64,000 nucleotides of DNA from Limnohabitans sp. (GTDB lineage: Bacteria; Pseudomonadota; Gammaproteobacteria; Burkholderiales; Burkholderiaceae_C). Of the stretch, positions 51,805-60,668 are shown piece by piece (the stretch's first letter is position 1; every line of letters starts with the position of its first letter). The stretch is taken from assembly GCA_030158125.1 (NCBI GenBank), contig JAOATL010000004.1:1-64000 (forward strand). Direction: 5' to 3'. The translations under genes and the position numbers were made by a program. The notes beneath the pieces are model-generated. The model was not told the origin of the DNA. It saw only the letters and a list, made by a program, of their open reading frames with translations, and ran no database searches.

Positions 51805-52758
51805 ATGACCCATCCAAACTTGCATGACTTAAATTCGCAAGCACTCGGTGCTGGCCCCATGGGGGACATTGCTGACAAAGGCGTCATTGGCTTCATTGGC
51901 ATAGGCAACATGGGGTTTGCCATGATGGCGCGATTGCTTTCACAAGATTGGCATTGCGCAAGCTATGACATCGAGCCTGCTCAAAACCAGAAAGCCTTGC
52001 AACTGGGTGCGCAGGTTTTGCCCAGTCCCGCAGACATTGGCAAACTGTGCAGAGTTACTTTTATTGTGGTGGTCAATGCGGCACAAGTGGAGACAGTCTT
52101 GTGGGGCCCTAAGGGCTTGCTCAGCACCTCGAAACCAGGGGATGTGATTTATTTGTGCCCTACGCTGGGACCTTTGGACGTGTCCTCGACGGCACATCGT
52201 GCCAAGCGACTTGGCGTTGACATCATGGATGCGCCGATGTCCGGCGGCCCGGTACGGGCCAGAGAAGGTCAAATGAGTTTGATGCTGGCAGGTCCAACCC
52301 CTGTCCTTCAATCACACACACGGCTGCTGGATGCCATCACACCACATCGTTTCACCATCAGCGAAACAGCAGGTGATGCAGCCAAAACCAAATTGGCCAA
52401 CAACTTGTTAGCCGCCATTCATTTGGCAGGCATCAGTGAAGTATTGGCCATGGCCCAAGCTTGGGGCCTGAATGCGCAAACCACCTTGAATGTGATGCAA
52501 GCCAGCAGCGGTCAAAGTTGGATAGGACAAGACCGCATGCAGCGCGCTCTTCAAAACGACTTTGCACCAAGAGCCCACACATCACTTTTGGCCAAAGACA
52601 CACAACTGGCCATGACGGCATGTGAATCACTGGGAAGTGCAAAACCCCAACTGGGTCTGTTGGCCACACATTTGTTTGCGGAGGCTTGCGCGAATGGTTA
52701 CATGGACCATGACGATGCCAGCCTTTTTCTGAAAGCGGGTGGCCAAGCTGAGGTTTGA
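51805..52758 (+). CDS. NAD(P)-dependent beta-hydroxyacid dehydrogenase (3-hydroxyisobutyrate dehydrogenase family)
   Basis: Cytoplasmic dehydrogenase of 317 aa. Rossmann motif GFIGIGNMGFAMMARLL is near residue 30, substrate loop MDAPMSGGPVRAREGQMS in the middle, and the catalytic Lys in AAKTKLANNLLAA. An N-terminal extension of about 25 residues precedes the fold. A GGGAGGA site lies 8 bases before the ATG. It is divergent from pcp; the substrate could be tartronate semialdehyde, hydroxyisobutyrate or a related acid. Confidence 0.9.
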   Translation: MTHPNLHDLNSQALGAGPMGDIADKGVIGFIGIGNMGFAMMARLLSQDWHCASYDIEPAQNQKALQLGAQVLPSPADIGKLCRVTFIVVVNAAQVETVLWGPKGLLSTSKPGDVIYLCPTLGPLDVSSTAHRAKRLGVDIMDAPMSGGPVRAREGQMSLMLAGPTPVLQSHTRLLDAITPHRFTISETAGDAAKTKLANNLLAAIHLAGISEVLAMAQAWGLNAQTTLNVMQASSGQSWIGQDRMQRALQNDFAPRAHTSLLAKDTQLAMTACESLGSAKPQLGLLATHLFAEACANGYMDHDDASLFLKAGGQAEV

Positions 52759-52761
52759 AGT

Positions 52762-53010
52762 TTAGGCGTAAAAAGCTTCCACCGTGCCTTTGAGTTTGAT
52801 CATCAAAGGGTTGCCCTTGCGGTCCAATGTTTTGCCTGCAGGAACCTTGACCCACCCCTCGCTGATGCAGTACTCCTCGACATCATGCCGGTCTTTGCCA
52901 TTGAAGCGAATGCCAATGTCGTGCGCAAACACTGCAGCAACATGGAATGGACTGCGAGGGTCAATGGAGAGATGGTCTGGTAAGGCTGGGCGAGTGTTTG
53001 TATCGGTCAT
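52762..53010 (-). CDS. DUF3297 family protein
   Basis: Small soluble protein of 82 aa with the family pattern LPDHLSIDPRSPFHVAAVF, GIRFNGKDRHDVEEYC and WVKVPAGKTLDRKGNPLMI. DUF3297 proteins are sometimes labelled glutathione peroxidase, but no catalytic Cys or Sec context is visible and the label is not supported. It ends 4 bases from the stop of the convergent dehydrogenase gene. Confidence 0.87.
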   Translation of the reverse strand: MTDTNTRPALPDHLSIDPRSPFHVAAVFAHDIGIRFNGKDRHDVEEYCISEGWVKVPAGKTLDRKGNPLMIKLKGTVEAFYA

Positions 53011-53070
53011 TTTGGAAAACAGTTGAATTCAAGCAAGTGCTGATTTTCCAACATTTTGCGAGCTTTCACC

Positions 53071-53774
53071 TTACTCCGTGCTGATGTTGGCGTGCTTGAT
53101 CAGATTGCCATACCTTGAAACGCCACTTGCACTTCGTGTCCCGCAACACCAACGGCAGCCTGCGTGGCACCTTTGTAGGGCACGTGTGTCAATTGAACAC
53201 CAGCCTGGGATGCAAACAAGGCCATGGCAATGTGCTGCGGACTGCCATTGCCGCCCGAGCCGTAATTGATTTGACCAGGTGATTTTTTGGCGGCCGCAAT
53301 CAAATCAGCAGCAGTTCGAATGCTGGAGTCTGCAGGCACCACAACCCCCCACTCCACTGTGGCCACCAAGGAAATAGGTTCAAAATCTTTTTGAATGTCC
53401 CAAGGCATTTTGGACTGCAAGTTGGGCAACATGGTCATGATGCTGTCATTGAAGCCACCCAAGGTGTAGCCATCGGGTGCAGATTTGGCCACTCTGTCTG
53501 CGCCAATTAAACCTGCCGCGCCCGCTTGATTCTCAACTGCAATGCTGGCCCCCATATTGGTGGCAACTTTTTGCATCACAATGCGTGCAGCATTGTCGAC
53601 GGCACTGCCTGCCGCCAAAGGCACAATCAATTTGATCGGTTTTTGGGGGTACACGTTGGACTGCGCCATGGCTGACAAACTCAGAAGGCTGGCAAGTCCA
53701 AACAAGGACAGGCTCCGCCAGCGCGTGTTGACCCATGTGGCACCCTGTACCCATGACAATGCTTGTGTGTTCAT
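53071..53774 (-). pseudogene. Bug/TctC family binding-protein gene broken by an internal deletion
   Basis: The first 220 codons are a normal Bug protein: signal peptide ending SAMAQ, VYPQKPIKLIVPLAAGSAVD, VENQAGAAGLIGADRVA, INYGSGGNGSPQHIAM and VPYKGATQAAVGVAGH. After VAFQGM the frame hits a stop at 53100, about 100 residues too early. In the next frame the following bases read YGNLIKHANISTE and stop at 53071, which is the usual Bug C-terminus. So roughly 100 codons have been lost with a frameshift at about 53108. It is the last gene of the organic-acid operon. Confidence 0.8.
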
Positions 53775-53789
53775 ATCGAAGTCTCCGGC

Positions 53790-54854
53790 TTAATGCTTAA
53801 GGGCAGTCAATGGACTGATGGCCAATTGTGAGGCCAATTCATGCAACTGTTTGACCAAACTGGGGGCCAAAAGCACGCCTTGTTTTTCGTGGTCCATGCG
53901 CTTTTGATGACTCTGTTCGCCAGGCAGCCAAATGCGTTCAACACCCGGCATGCGCTGCGCGCCGCGCAACTCACGGACCAATTGGTCAACGTTGCGCTTG
54001 AAGTCTTGAATGTCGCCAAATGCAGCTGGATCGATCACTGCAATGGCTTGGCCTGTATTGGTGGTGGTGGAGAAGTCTTTGTTGAAATCGATCACTTGAC
54101 TGCCCATGGCAGCACCATTCAAGGTGCCCGCCAAAATACCGACGATGAGCGAAAGGCCATACCCTTTGTACCCGCCGATGGGCAACAAAAAACCTTCGTC
54201 ACTTTTGGTGGGATCGAGCAATGGCTTCCCTTGACGGTCGATCATCCAACCCTCTGGCATCATCTCTCCGCGTTGCGCTTTGGCTTTGACTTTGCCATAG
54301 GCTGCAACCGTAGTGGCCATGTCCAACACCACAGGCGGCTCCTGTAGGGTTGGAATGGCTGCAGCAATGGGATTGGTTGAGAGCAGCATGTCCAAACCAC
54401 CCCAGGGCGGCAGGTGATTGGCGTTGCCCACCGCAAAGTACAAACCGATCATGTCGTGCTTCAACGCCATGCGTGCATACAAAGAAGCCGGCCCTGCATG
54501 GTTGCTGAGCCGACTGCCAACCCATGCAATGCCGGCCGAACGGGCCTTGTGGATGGCAAGCTCCGTCGCCCGCTTCATGACCAAATGGCCCATGCCATTG
54601 TCGCCATCGATCAGGGCCATGGCCGTTCGTTCTTGAATGATTTGGATGTTGGGTTTTAAATTCAAACCACCCGACAAAATTCTTTTGGCATAGGGCACCA
54701 GTCGAATGACGCCATGACCATCCGAGCCTTGCATGTCCGCTTCCGTCATCAGCTCACCAATGGTTTTTGCATCTGACTCGGGCAGGCCCAAGGCGGTCAT
54801 GGCACTGGCAATGAAGGCCTCTAGTTGTAAGCTGCTAACTCTGAATTCAGACAT
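53790..54854 (-). CDS. Ldh_2 family NAD(P)-dependent oxidoreductase (malate/L-lactate/ureidoglycolate/sulfolactate type)
   Basis: Dehydrogenase of 354 aa. The family start FIASAMTALGLPESDAKTIG leads into ADMQGSDGHGVIRLVPYAKR, with the conserved His; later marks are NHLPPWGG, STNPIAAAIPT, and LLPIGGYKGYGLSLIVGILAG. These enzymes oxidise 2-hydroxyacids such as malate, ureidoglycolate or sulfolactate. It overlaps the end of the racemase-like gene by 8 bases. The Bug receptors and racemase in the operon suggest a carboxylate catabolic pathway. Confidence 0.93.
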   Translation of the reverse strand: MSEFRVSSLQLEAFIASAMTALGLPESDAKTIGELMTEADMQGSDGHGVIRLVPYAKRILSGGLNLKPNIQIIQERTAMALIDGDNGMGHLVMKRATELAIHKARSAGIAWVGSRLSNHAGPASLYARMALKHDMIGLYFAVGNANHLPPWGGLDMLLSTNPIAAAIPTLQEPPVVLDMATTVAAYGKVKAKAQRGEMMPEGWMIDRQGKPLLDPTKSDEGFLLPIGGYKGYGLSLIVGILAGTLNGAAMGSQVIDFNKDFSTTTNTGQAIAVIDPAAFGDIQDFKRNVDQLVRELRGAQRMPGVERIWLPGEQSHQKRMDHEKQGVLLAPSLVKQLHELASQLAISPLTALKH

Positions 54855-55542
54855 TTTTCATCCGGTGTTGAAGGGCCATCACAGCACAATCTGGGCTGGT
54901 AAAGACTGGCGCGATTGTGACAGTTTGTGCCAATGGCTGCGCCGCAGCCATTGAAAACTGAGCCAGCATGATGGCGTCGCATGCAGGCAAACTGCCAACC
55001 GCATCTGCAACCCTTTGGTGGTGTTCTTGCGCTTGCCCTTTGGCCAACGCATCCATGGCCAGCGGCACATGCACGCCCAAAAAATTCACCCGCCGCTGAT
55101 GTTGTGATGACATGGCCATGAACTCTTCTCGCATGGTGTCAATTGACGCAGCGAAAGTGGCGACCAACGCAATGCTCACCTCCTCCGTGTCGTCTGGTTT
55201 GGCACGACAGGCTGTTTGCAAAACTTCTTCAAACATGGCTTCATTGGGCTTGAGCGTGGGGATGCCCGTGGCTTTGGCGGCGGCCTCAATGGCCTCGCCA
55301 AAAGCAGAGCACGTGAACAAAATACCCTGACACCCGGTTCGCTTGGCGTACTGCGCCAAATCGATAAACCGCTCAACCATGTCGGCCGTCAAATGACCTG
55401 CTGCGGCATGATCGCGCGACAAACTGTCGTCCAAAATATTCTGAAGCTTGGCTTCAGGCCACAATTTTTCAAACGATGCATTAACAGGCGCAATGGCCAA
55501 GGGCGTGGCGTGAATCAGTGCAATTCGGGGTGCACTCATCAT
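54847..55542 (-). CDS. Aspartate/glutamate racemase-family protein
   Basis: Protein of 231 aa of the Asp/Glu/hydantoin racemase superfamily, which includes racemases, maleate isomerases and arylmalonate decarboxylases. The first active-site Cys is in ILFTCSAFGEAI. The second site reads FTSPDCAVMAL, with a Cys two positions after Pro. The start begins with overlapping ATG codons at 55542 and 55539; the first overlaps the stop of the Bug gene, indicating coupling. The substrate is unknown. Confidence 0.85.
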   Translation of the reverse strand: MMSAPRIALIHATPLAIAPVNASFEKLWPEAKLQNILDDSLSRDHAAAGHLTADMVERFIDLAQYAKRTGCQGILFTCSAFGEAIEAAAKATGIPTLKPNEAMFEEVLQTACRAKPDDTEEVSIALVATFAASIDTMREEFMAMSSQHQRRVNFLGVHVPLAMDALAKGQAQEHHQRVADAVGSLPACDAIMLAQFSMAAAQPLAQTVTIAPVFTSPDCAVMALQHRMKNV

Positions 55543-56537
55543 TCAATCCGAATGCCGGTCTTTTCGATCACGGGTTTCCAGCGGCTCATTTCTTCTTTGA
55601 TGAACTCGGTTGCAGACTCTGGCGTTGAGTCTGTGGTTTCCATGGCCAATTGCTTGAGCTGATCCACCAAGCCAGGATCTTTCAAAACCTTTGCAGTCGC
55701 TGCGGCCAAGATGTCAATGACGGCCTTGGGCGTGCCTGCAGGCGCCGCAACGCCATTCCATAGCACCGCCTCAAAGCCCTTGATGCCCAGTGCTTCGTTC
55801 ACGGTAGGCACATCAGGCGCCAACGTCGAACGCTTGCTGGATGCAATGGCCAAAATTTTGGCCTGACCCCCTTGGTGCAAGGGCAACGCAGAGCCCAACG
55901 CATCAACCATGGTTTCAGTTTGGCCACCCAACAGGGCGGGTTTGGCTTGACCGCTGCCTTTGTATGGAATGTGCTCAATTTTGGCACCTGACTCCATGAG
56001 GAATCGTTCCATCGACAGATGCAAATAGGTGCCCTGCCCGGGCGAGCCATATCTGAACTTGGTGGGATTGGCTTTGGCCTGGTCAATCAGGGCCTTCAAA
56101 GTTTGCGGCGACTCCTTGTTGGCCATCACCACCACAGCGGACCCGCCCACCACGGCAATGGTGGCGAAGTCTTTGAGATAGTCGTATTGGGGCTTCAGAG
56201 CCATCAAGTTGTACAGCGCCAAATTAGAGGCCGTCCCAAACAACAAGGTATGGCCATCGGCTGGACTGCGTTTGACCTCGAGAGAGCCAATGGCCCCGCT
56301 GGCGCCCGCTTTGTTGTCGACAATGACAGTTTGATTCAGAACGCGCGACAAGCCTATGGCATATTGCCTGGCGAAAATATCTGTGGGCCCGCCAGCTGGA
56401 AACGGCACGATCAGACGAATTGTTTTGCTAGGGAAATTGGTTTGTGCCTGAGCGCTCAAAGGCCCAACCGATGCGCAAGCGATCAGGGTGATGGCTGTGA
56501 GAATGGCGCGTCGCTGGCGCTTAAAAAAGTAAACCAC
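55539..56537 (-). CDS. Bug/TctC family periplasmic binding protein
   Basis: Intact receptor of 332 aa. A signal peptide ends near SAQAQ. Family marks: FPSKTIRLIVPFPAGGPTD, VVDNKAGASGAIGS, FRYGSPGQGTYLHLSMERF, IPYKGSGQAKPALLGG and VPTVNEALGIKGFEA. The start is GTG at 56537 with GGAG 5 bases upstream. It is part of the GlcG-Bug-racemase-Ldh operon and probably delivers that pathway's carboxylate substrate. Confidence 0.94.
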   Translation of the reverse strand: MVYFFKRQRRAILTAITLIACASVGPLSAQAQTNFPSKTIRLIVPFPAGGPTDIFARQYAIGLSRVLNQTVIVDNKAGASGAIGSLEVKRSPADGHTLLFGTASNLALYNLMALKPQYDYLKDFATIAVVGGSAVVVMANKESPQTLKALIDQAKANPTKFRYGSPGQGTYLHLSMERFLMESGAKIEHIPYKGSGQAKPALLGGQTETMVDALGSALPLHQGGQAKILAIASSKRSTLAPDVPTVNEALGIKGFEAVLWNGVAAPAGTPKAVIDILAAATAKVLKDPGLVDQLKQLAMETTDSTPESATEFIKEEMSRWKPVIEKTGIRIE

Positions 56538-56613
56538 ATTGTCTCCTTTGAATTGTTGTTTTGCTTGGTCACTGCCAATGCCTCAAAACATCATAAGACG
56601 ATCAATGCAGCGT

Positions 56614-57102
56614 TTACAAGCCAGCGTTCCGCCATTCGGGCTGGTGTGAAGATGGCTCACACCCAAGGCCGGCCATTTGAATGGCGTGAATGGCGCAGTA
56701 CTCGTCGCGGTCGGATGCGTCCCCACTCACACCCACCGCACCGATCACCGTCGACTGCGCGTTCAAGATCAACACACCACCTGGTACCGGAATGAAGCGG
56801 CCGTCGGAGACCGATGCCAGTGCACTTTGGAAAGCGGGTCGGTTGGCCAATCGGTCTCGAATCAATCGAGTTGACATGCCCATGCCCAAGGCTGCCCATG
56901 CTTTGCCAAAGGCAATGTCGTAGCGCAAGATGCCACAACCATCTTCACGTTGAAATGTCAGCAATTGGCCGCCGGCGTCCAGCACTGCGACAGCCAATGG
57001 CAGGAGTCCCTCTCGCTGACGAACAGCCAAGCATTCGGACAAGATGGCATTGGCTTGCGCAAGGCTCAAGCTGGTTTGAAGGGAATGAAGTTGCTCGTTC
57101 AT
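56614..57102 (-). CDS. GlcG/HbpS-like heme-binding family protein
   Basis: Soluble protein of 162 aa. The family core is clear: LPLAVAVLDAGGQLLTFQRED, then AFGKAWAALGMG and VPGGVLILNAQSTVIGAVGV, followed by SGDASDRDEYCAIHAIQ. GlcG-type genes often accompany glycolate and other hydroxyacid operons; their role is not settled, with heme binding shown only for some members. It is the first gene of the organic-acid operon and is divergent from the sugar ABC transporter. Confidence 0.9.
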   Translation of the reverse strand: MNEQLHSLQTSLSLAQANAILSECLAVRQREGLLPLAVAVLDAGGQLLTFQREDGCGILRYDIAFGKAWAALGMGMSTRLIRDRLANRPAFQSALASVSDGRFIPVPGGVLILNAQSTVIGAVGVSGDASDRDEYCAIHAIQMAGLGCEPSSHQPEWRNAGL

Positions 57103-57213
57103 GGTGTGAAGTATTGTTCTTGGCGGGTTGAAATTTGGTCAGACCAATTAGGGTTACCTTGGATAAGAAAAAAACCACAAGGGTGTGATACTGCAAAAAG
57201 TTTAAGACACCTG

Positions 57214-57237
57214 TTCTTGCAAACACGTTCACAAGAA
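57214..57237. promoter_or_regulatory. Dyad TTCTTG-N12-CAAGAA before the sugar ABC transporter
   Basis: Six-base arms at 57214-57219 and 57232-57237, centred about 35 bases before the ATPase start, in the divergent region shared with the GlcG-like gene. It is a candidate operator; an AGGGA ribosome binding site follows it. Confidence 0.3.
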
Positions 57238-57259
57238 TGCAATTTTTAGGGATTTTCTA

Positions 57260-58333
57260 ATGGCCAGTGTATCGATCCAATCCGTTAAAAAGAATTTTGG
57301 CGAAGTTCCCATCCTTCACGGTGTTGACATTGAAATCAAAGACGGCTCATTCACTGTTTTGGTGGGTCCCTCAGGTTGCGGCAAATCTACGCTTCTGCGA
57401 ATGATTGCTGGCTTGGAAGAAGTCAGCGATGGCGAAATCTTGATTGGCAACAACCGTGTCAACGACCTCCCCCCCAAGGCCCGTGATATTGCCATGGTTT
57501 TTCAAAACTATGCGCTCTACCCACACATGACCGTTGGAGAGAACATGGCGTTCTCCCTCACATTGGCCAAGCGCCCGCAAGCAGAAATTGATCAAAAAGT
57601 AGCACGCGCGGCCGACATCTTGGCCTTGGGCGCATTGCTCGATCGTTACCCCCGTCAGCTCTCGGGCGGACAGCGTCAACGCGTGGCCATGGGCCGGGCC
57701 ATTGTTCGCGACCCACAAGTATTTTTATTTGACGAGCCCTTGTCCAACCTCGATGCCAAACTTCGCGTGGCCATGCGCAGCGAAATCAAAGAACTGCACC
57801 AACGATTGCAAACCACCTCGATTTACGTCACCCACGATCAAATTGAAGCCATGACCATGGGCGACCAGATTGTCGTGATGCGAGATGGCCGCATTGAGCA
57901 AACTGGCTCACCGCTTGAGCTCTACGATTTGCCAGCCAACCAATTTGTAGCCGGCTTCATTGGGTCACCCGCCATGAACTTCTTGCCCGGCAAACTGCTG
58001 GTCAATTCGGGGCATTGCCAAGTGGAATTGCACGACGGACTCAAACTCGACTTGCCACACCCCGTCAAAGGACAACACGGCCAGCCCGTGGTTTTTGGCA
58101 CACGCCCAGAACATCTCTCTTTGGTCGATGGCAGTGGCATCACAGCGCAAGTGGCTGTGATGGAACCCACTGGCATGGACACTTTTGTGGCGTGCCGTCA
58201 CGAAGGCGTGGAGTTTTCTGCCGTGTTCCGCGAGCGTCACGATTTCCTACTGGGCAGCACCATCCACTTGCAACCCGACATGGCCCGTGCGCATGTGTTT
58301 GATGCAGCCACTGGCGTGCGCCTTGTTGCTTAA
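57260..58333 (+). CDS. Sugar ABC transporter ATP-binding protein (UgpC/MsmK/MalK family)
   Basis: ATPase of 357 aa of a carbohydrate importer. Walker A is GPSGCGKSTLLRMIAGLE, Q-loop MVFQNYALYPHMTV, signature LSGGQRQRVAMGRAIV, Walker B VFLFDEPLSNLDAKLR. The C-terminal third is the TOBE/OB regulatory domain of the MalK type (GFIGSPAMNFLPGKLL and VVFGTRPEHLSL). It is the first gene of an ATPase-SBP-permease-permease operon. Confidence 0.95.
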   Translation: MASVSIQSVKKNFGEVPILHGVDIEIKDGSFTVLVGPSGCGKSTLLRMIAGLEEVSDGEILIGNNRVNDLPPKARDIAMVFQNYALYPHMTVGENMAFSLTLAKRPQAEIDQKVARAADILALGALLDRYPRQLSGGQRQRVAMGRAIVRDPQVFLFDEPLSNLDAKLRVAMRSEIKELHQRLQTTSIYVTHDQIEAMTMGDQIVVMRDGRIEQTGSPLELYDLPANQFVAGFIGSPAMNFLPGKLLVNSGHCQVELHDGLKLDLPHPVKGQHGQPVVFGTRPEHLSLVDGSGITAQVAVMEPTGMDTFVACRHEGVEFSAVFRERHDFLLGSTIHLQPDMARAHVFDAATGVRLVA

Positions 58334-58398
58334 TTCATTTCATTTTTATAGTTTTCGTTTCTTTCTCGTCGCTAAACCACTCAAATAGGAGACATTTC

Positions 58399-59730
58399 AT
58401 GACAAAACTGAATCGACGCGACTTCTTGGAAAGCTCAGCCGGCGTAGCGGCAGCTTCCACCACACTGGGCATGGGGGCCATGGCAGTCAGTCCGGCAGCA
58501 CACGCTCAAAACCTCAGCTTCAAACCCGAAAAAGGTGCCAAGCTGCGTGTTTTGCGTTGGAGCCGATTTGTGCAAGGCGACATTGACGCCTACATGGCCA
58601 ATGTGAAAAAATTCACGGCACTCACAGGTGTTGAAGTCCGCGTCGACAACGAAGGTTGGGAAGACGTGCGACCCAAGGCTGCCGTAGCAGCCAACACAGG
58701 CGCAGGTCCCGACATCATTTTGTCAACCAACGACGACGCCAACCTGTACCCCGAGAAGCTGCTGGACGTCACAGATTTGTGCGAGTACTTGGGTAAAAAA
58801 TATGGTGGTTTCTACCCATCGTGCCACGCTTACTTGCGCCCAGATGGCAAAAAATGGATTGGCGTACCCTTGGGTGCTGCCGGTGCCATGATGGTGTATC
58901 GCCAAAGTCACCTCAAGGCCGCAGGTTTTGACAGCTTTCCCAAAGACACAGATGGCTTTTTGAAATTGCTCAAAGCCTTGAAGGAAAAAGGTACGCCAGC
59001 CGGCTTCGCGCTGGGCAATGCCACAGGCGATGGCTTGTGGTGCAATTGGCTCATCTGGGCCTTTGGCGGCAAATTGGTCGATGCCAACAACAACGTTGTC
59101 ATCAACAGCCCCGAAACCATCAAGGCGTTGGAATACGCCAAAGAAATGTACGCCACGTTTGCCCCTGGCACACTTTCTTGGCTCGACCCCAACAACAACA
59201 AAGCATTCTTGGACGGTCAGGTCAGCCTCACCAACAACGGCATTTCAATTTATTACGCAACCAAAACATCCACAGATGAAAAAGTGCGTGCATTGAATGC
59301 TGACGTGCACCATGCGGCTTACCCCATCGGCCCCGTTGGTACGCCCACAGAATCGCACCTGTTCTTCAACCAAATGGTCATGAAGTACACCAAGTATCCA
59401 AATGCAGCCAAAGAGTTCTTGCGCTTCATGATGGAGAAAGAACAATTTGACCCCTGGTTGACCGCTGCCGGTGGTTACATTGCGCACCCCTTGGATGCAT
59501 ACGCCAAAACTGCAATTTGGACTTCCGATCCCAAACACACGGCTTATCGCGATTGCGTGAAAAACATGCGTCCTGCAGGTTATGCCGGCAAGTTGGGTTA
59601 TGCATCCGCCGGATCTGGCGCCGACTTCATTGTGGTCAACATGGTGGCCGAGGCTGCCAGTGGTTCCAAAACCCCCAAGGAAGCAGCAGAACGCGCACAG
59701 AAACGTGCCGAGCGTTATTACAAAGTCTGA
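58399..59730 (+). CDS. Sugar ABC transporter substrate-binding protein, Tat-type signal
   Basis: Periplasmic binding protein of 443 aa, family SBP_bac_1. The N-terminus NRRDFLESSAGVAAAS is a classic twin-arginine signal, cut near AHAQ, so the protein is probably exported folded. The mature part has LTGVEVRVDNEGWEDVRPKA, VGVPLGAAGAMMVYR-like IGVPLGAAGAMMVYRQ, GDGLWCNWLIWAFGG and GQVSLTNNGISIYYA. A TAGGAGA site lies 8 bases before the ATG. The sugar or polyol carried is unknown. Confidence 0.93.
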   Translation: MTKLNRRDFLESSAGVAAASTTLGMGAMAVSPAAHAQNLSFKPEKGAKLRVLRWSRFVQGDIDAYMANVKKFTALTGVEVRVDNEGWEDVRPKAAVAANTGAGPDIILSTNDDANLYPEKLLDVTDLCEYLGKKYGGFYPSCHAYLRPDGKKWIGVPLGAAGAMMVYRQSHLKAAGFDSFPKDTDGFLKLLKALKEKGTPAGFALGNATGDGLWCNWLIWAFGGKLVDANNNVVINSPETIKALEYAKEMYATFAPGTLSWLDPNNNKAFLDGQVSLTNNGISIYYATKTSTDEKVRALNADVHHAAYPIGPVGTPTESHLFFNQMVMKYTKYPNAAKEFLRFMMEKEQFDPWLTAAGGYIAHPLDAYAKTAIWTSDPKHTAYRDCVKNMRPAGYAGKLGYASAGSGADFIVVNMVAEAASGSKTPKEAAERAQKRAERYYKV

Positions 59731-59756
59731 TCTTCGTTCTTAACTGAAAAAACCCC

Positions 59757-60668
59757 ATGACACCCTTGCTCGAGAGAATTCAGAACAGCCGCAATGTGCT
59801 CGGCTTGATCTTTATGATGCCCGCAACACTATTGTTGTTGCTGTTTCTGACCTACCCTCTCGGCTTGGGTGTTTGGCTGGGCTTTACAGACACCAAGATT
59901 GGCCGCGAAGGCCATTGGATTGGTTTAGAAAACTATGAGTTTCTTCTAACAGACAGCGTCACCCAGCTCGCACTGTTCAACACCATGTTTTACACAACAG
60001 TGGCCAGTGTGCTCAAGTTCTTCTTGGGACTTTGGTTGGCATTGCTGCTGAATAAAAATTTGAGATTCAAGTCCTTCTTTCGTGCAGTCATTTTGCTGCC
60101 CTACATCGTTCCAACGGCCTTGTCCGCCATTGCATTTTGGTGGATCTTTGACTCGCAGTTTTCCATCATCAGCTGGATGTTGATGAAAATGGGCTGGATT
60201 GACAGCTACATTGACTTTCTAGGTTCTCCCTGGAATGCCCGTTTGGCAACACTCTCTGCCAATGTTTGGCGCGGTGTGCCTTTCGTTGCCATTACCCTGT
60301 TGGCGGGTTTGCAAACCATATCGCCTTCGTATTACGAAGCATCGGCCATTGACGGCGCCACACCTTGGCAGCAGTTTTGGCATGTCACGCTGCCTTTGCT
60401 GACGCCCATCATTGCCGTCACCATGACATTTTCTGTGCTGTTCACTTTCACAGACTTCCAGCTCATTTACGTCATCACCCGTGGTGGCCCCTTGAATGCA
60501 ACACACCTGATGGCCACCTTGTCATTCCAACGCGCCATTCCAGGCGGCGCACTTGGAGAAGGTGCCGCCATCGCCATCGCCATGGTGCCCTTCTTACTGG
60601 CCGCCATTCTCTTCAGTTATTTTGGACTTCAACGCCGCGCATGGCAACAAGGCGGTAGCGACAAATGA
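59757..60668 (+). CDS. Sugar ABC transporter permease (MalF/UgpA-like)
   Basis: Inner-membrane protein of 303 aa with six predicted helices. The first helix is LGLIFMMPATLLLLLFLTYP, the segment GFTDTKIGREGHWIGLENYE is typical of the first permease, and the EAA loop is YYEASAIDGATPWQQFWHVT. It starts 26 bases after the binding protein gene, and its stop overlaps the second permease start (ATGA). Confidence 0.95.
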   Translation: MTPLLERIQNSRNVLGLIFMMPATLLLLLFLTYPLGLGVWLGFTDTKIGREGHWIGLENYEFLLTDSVTQLALFNTMFYTTVASVLKFFLGLWLALLLNKNLRFKSFFRAVILLPYIVPTALSAIAFWWIFDSQFSIISWMLMKMGWIDSYIDFLGSPWNARLATLSANVWRGVPFVAITLLAGLQTISPSYYEASAIDGATPWQQFWHVTLPLLTPIIAVTMTFSVLFTFTDFQLIYVITRGGPLNATHLMATLSFQRAIPGGALGEGAAIAIAMVPFLLAAILFSYFGLQRRAWQQGGSDK

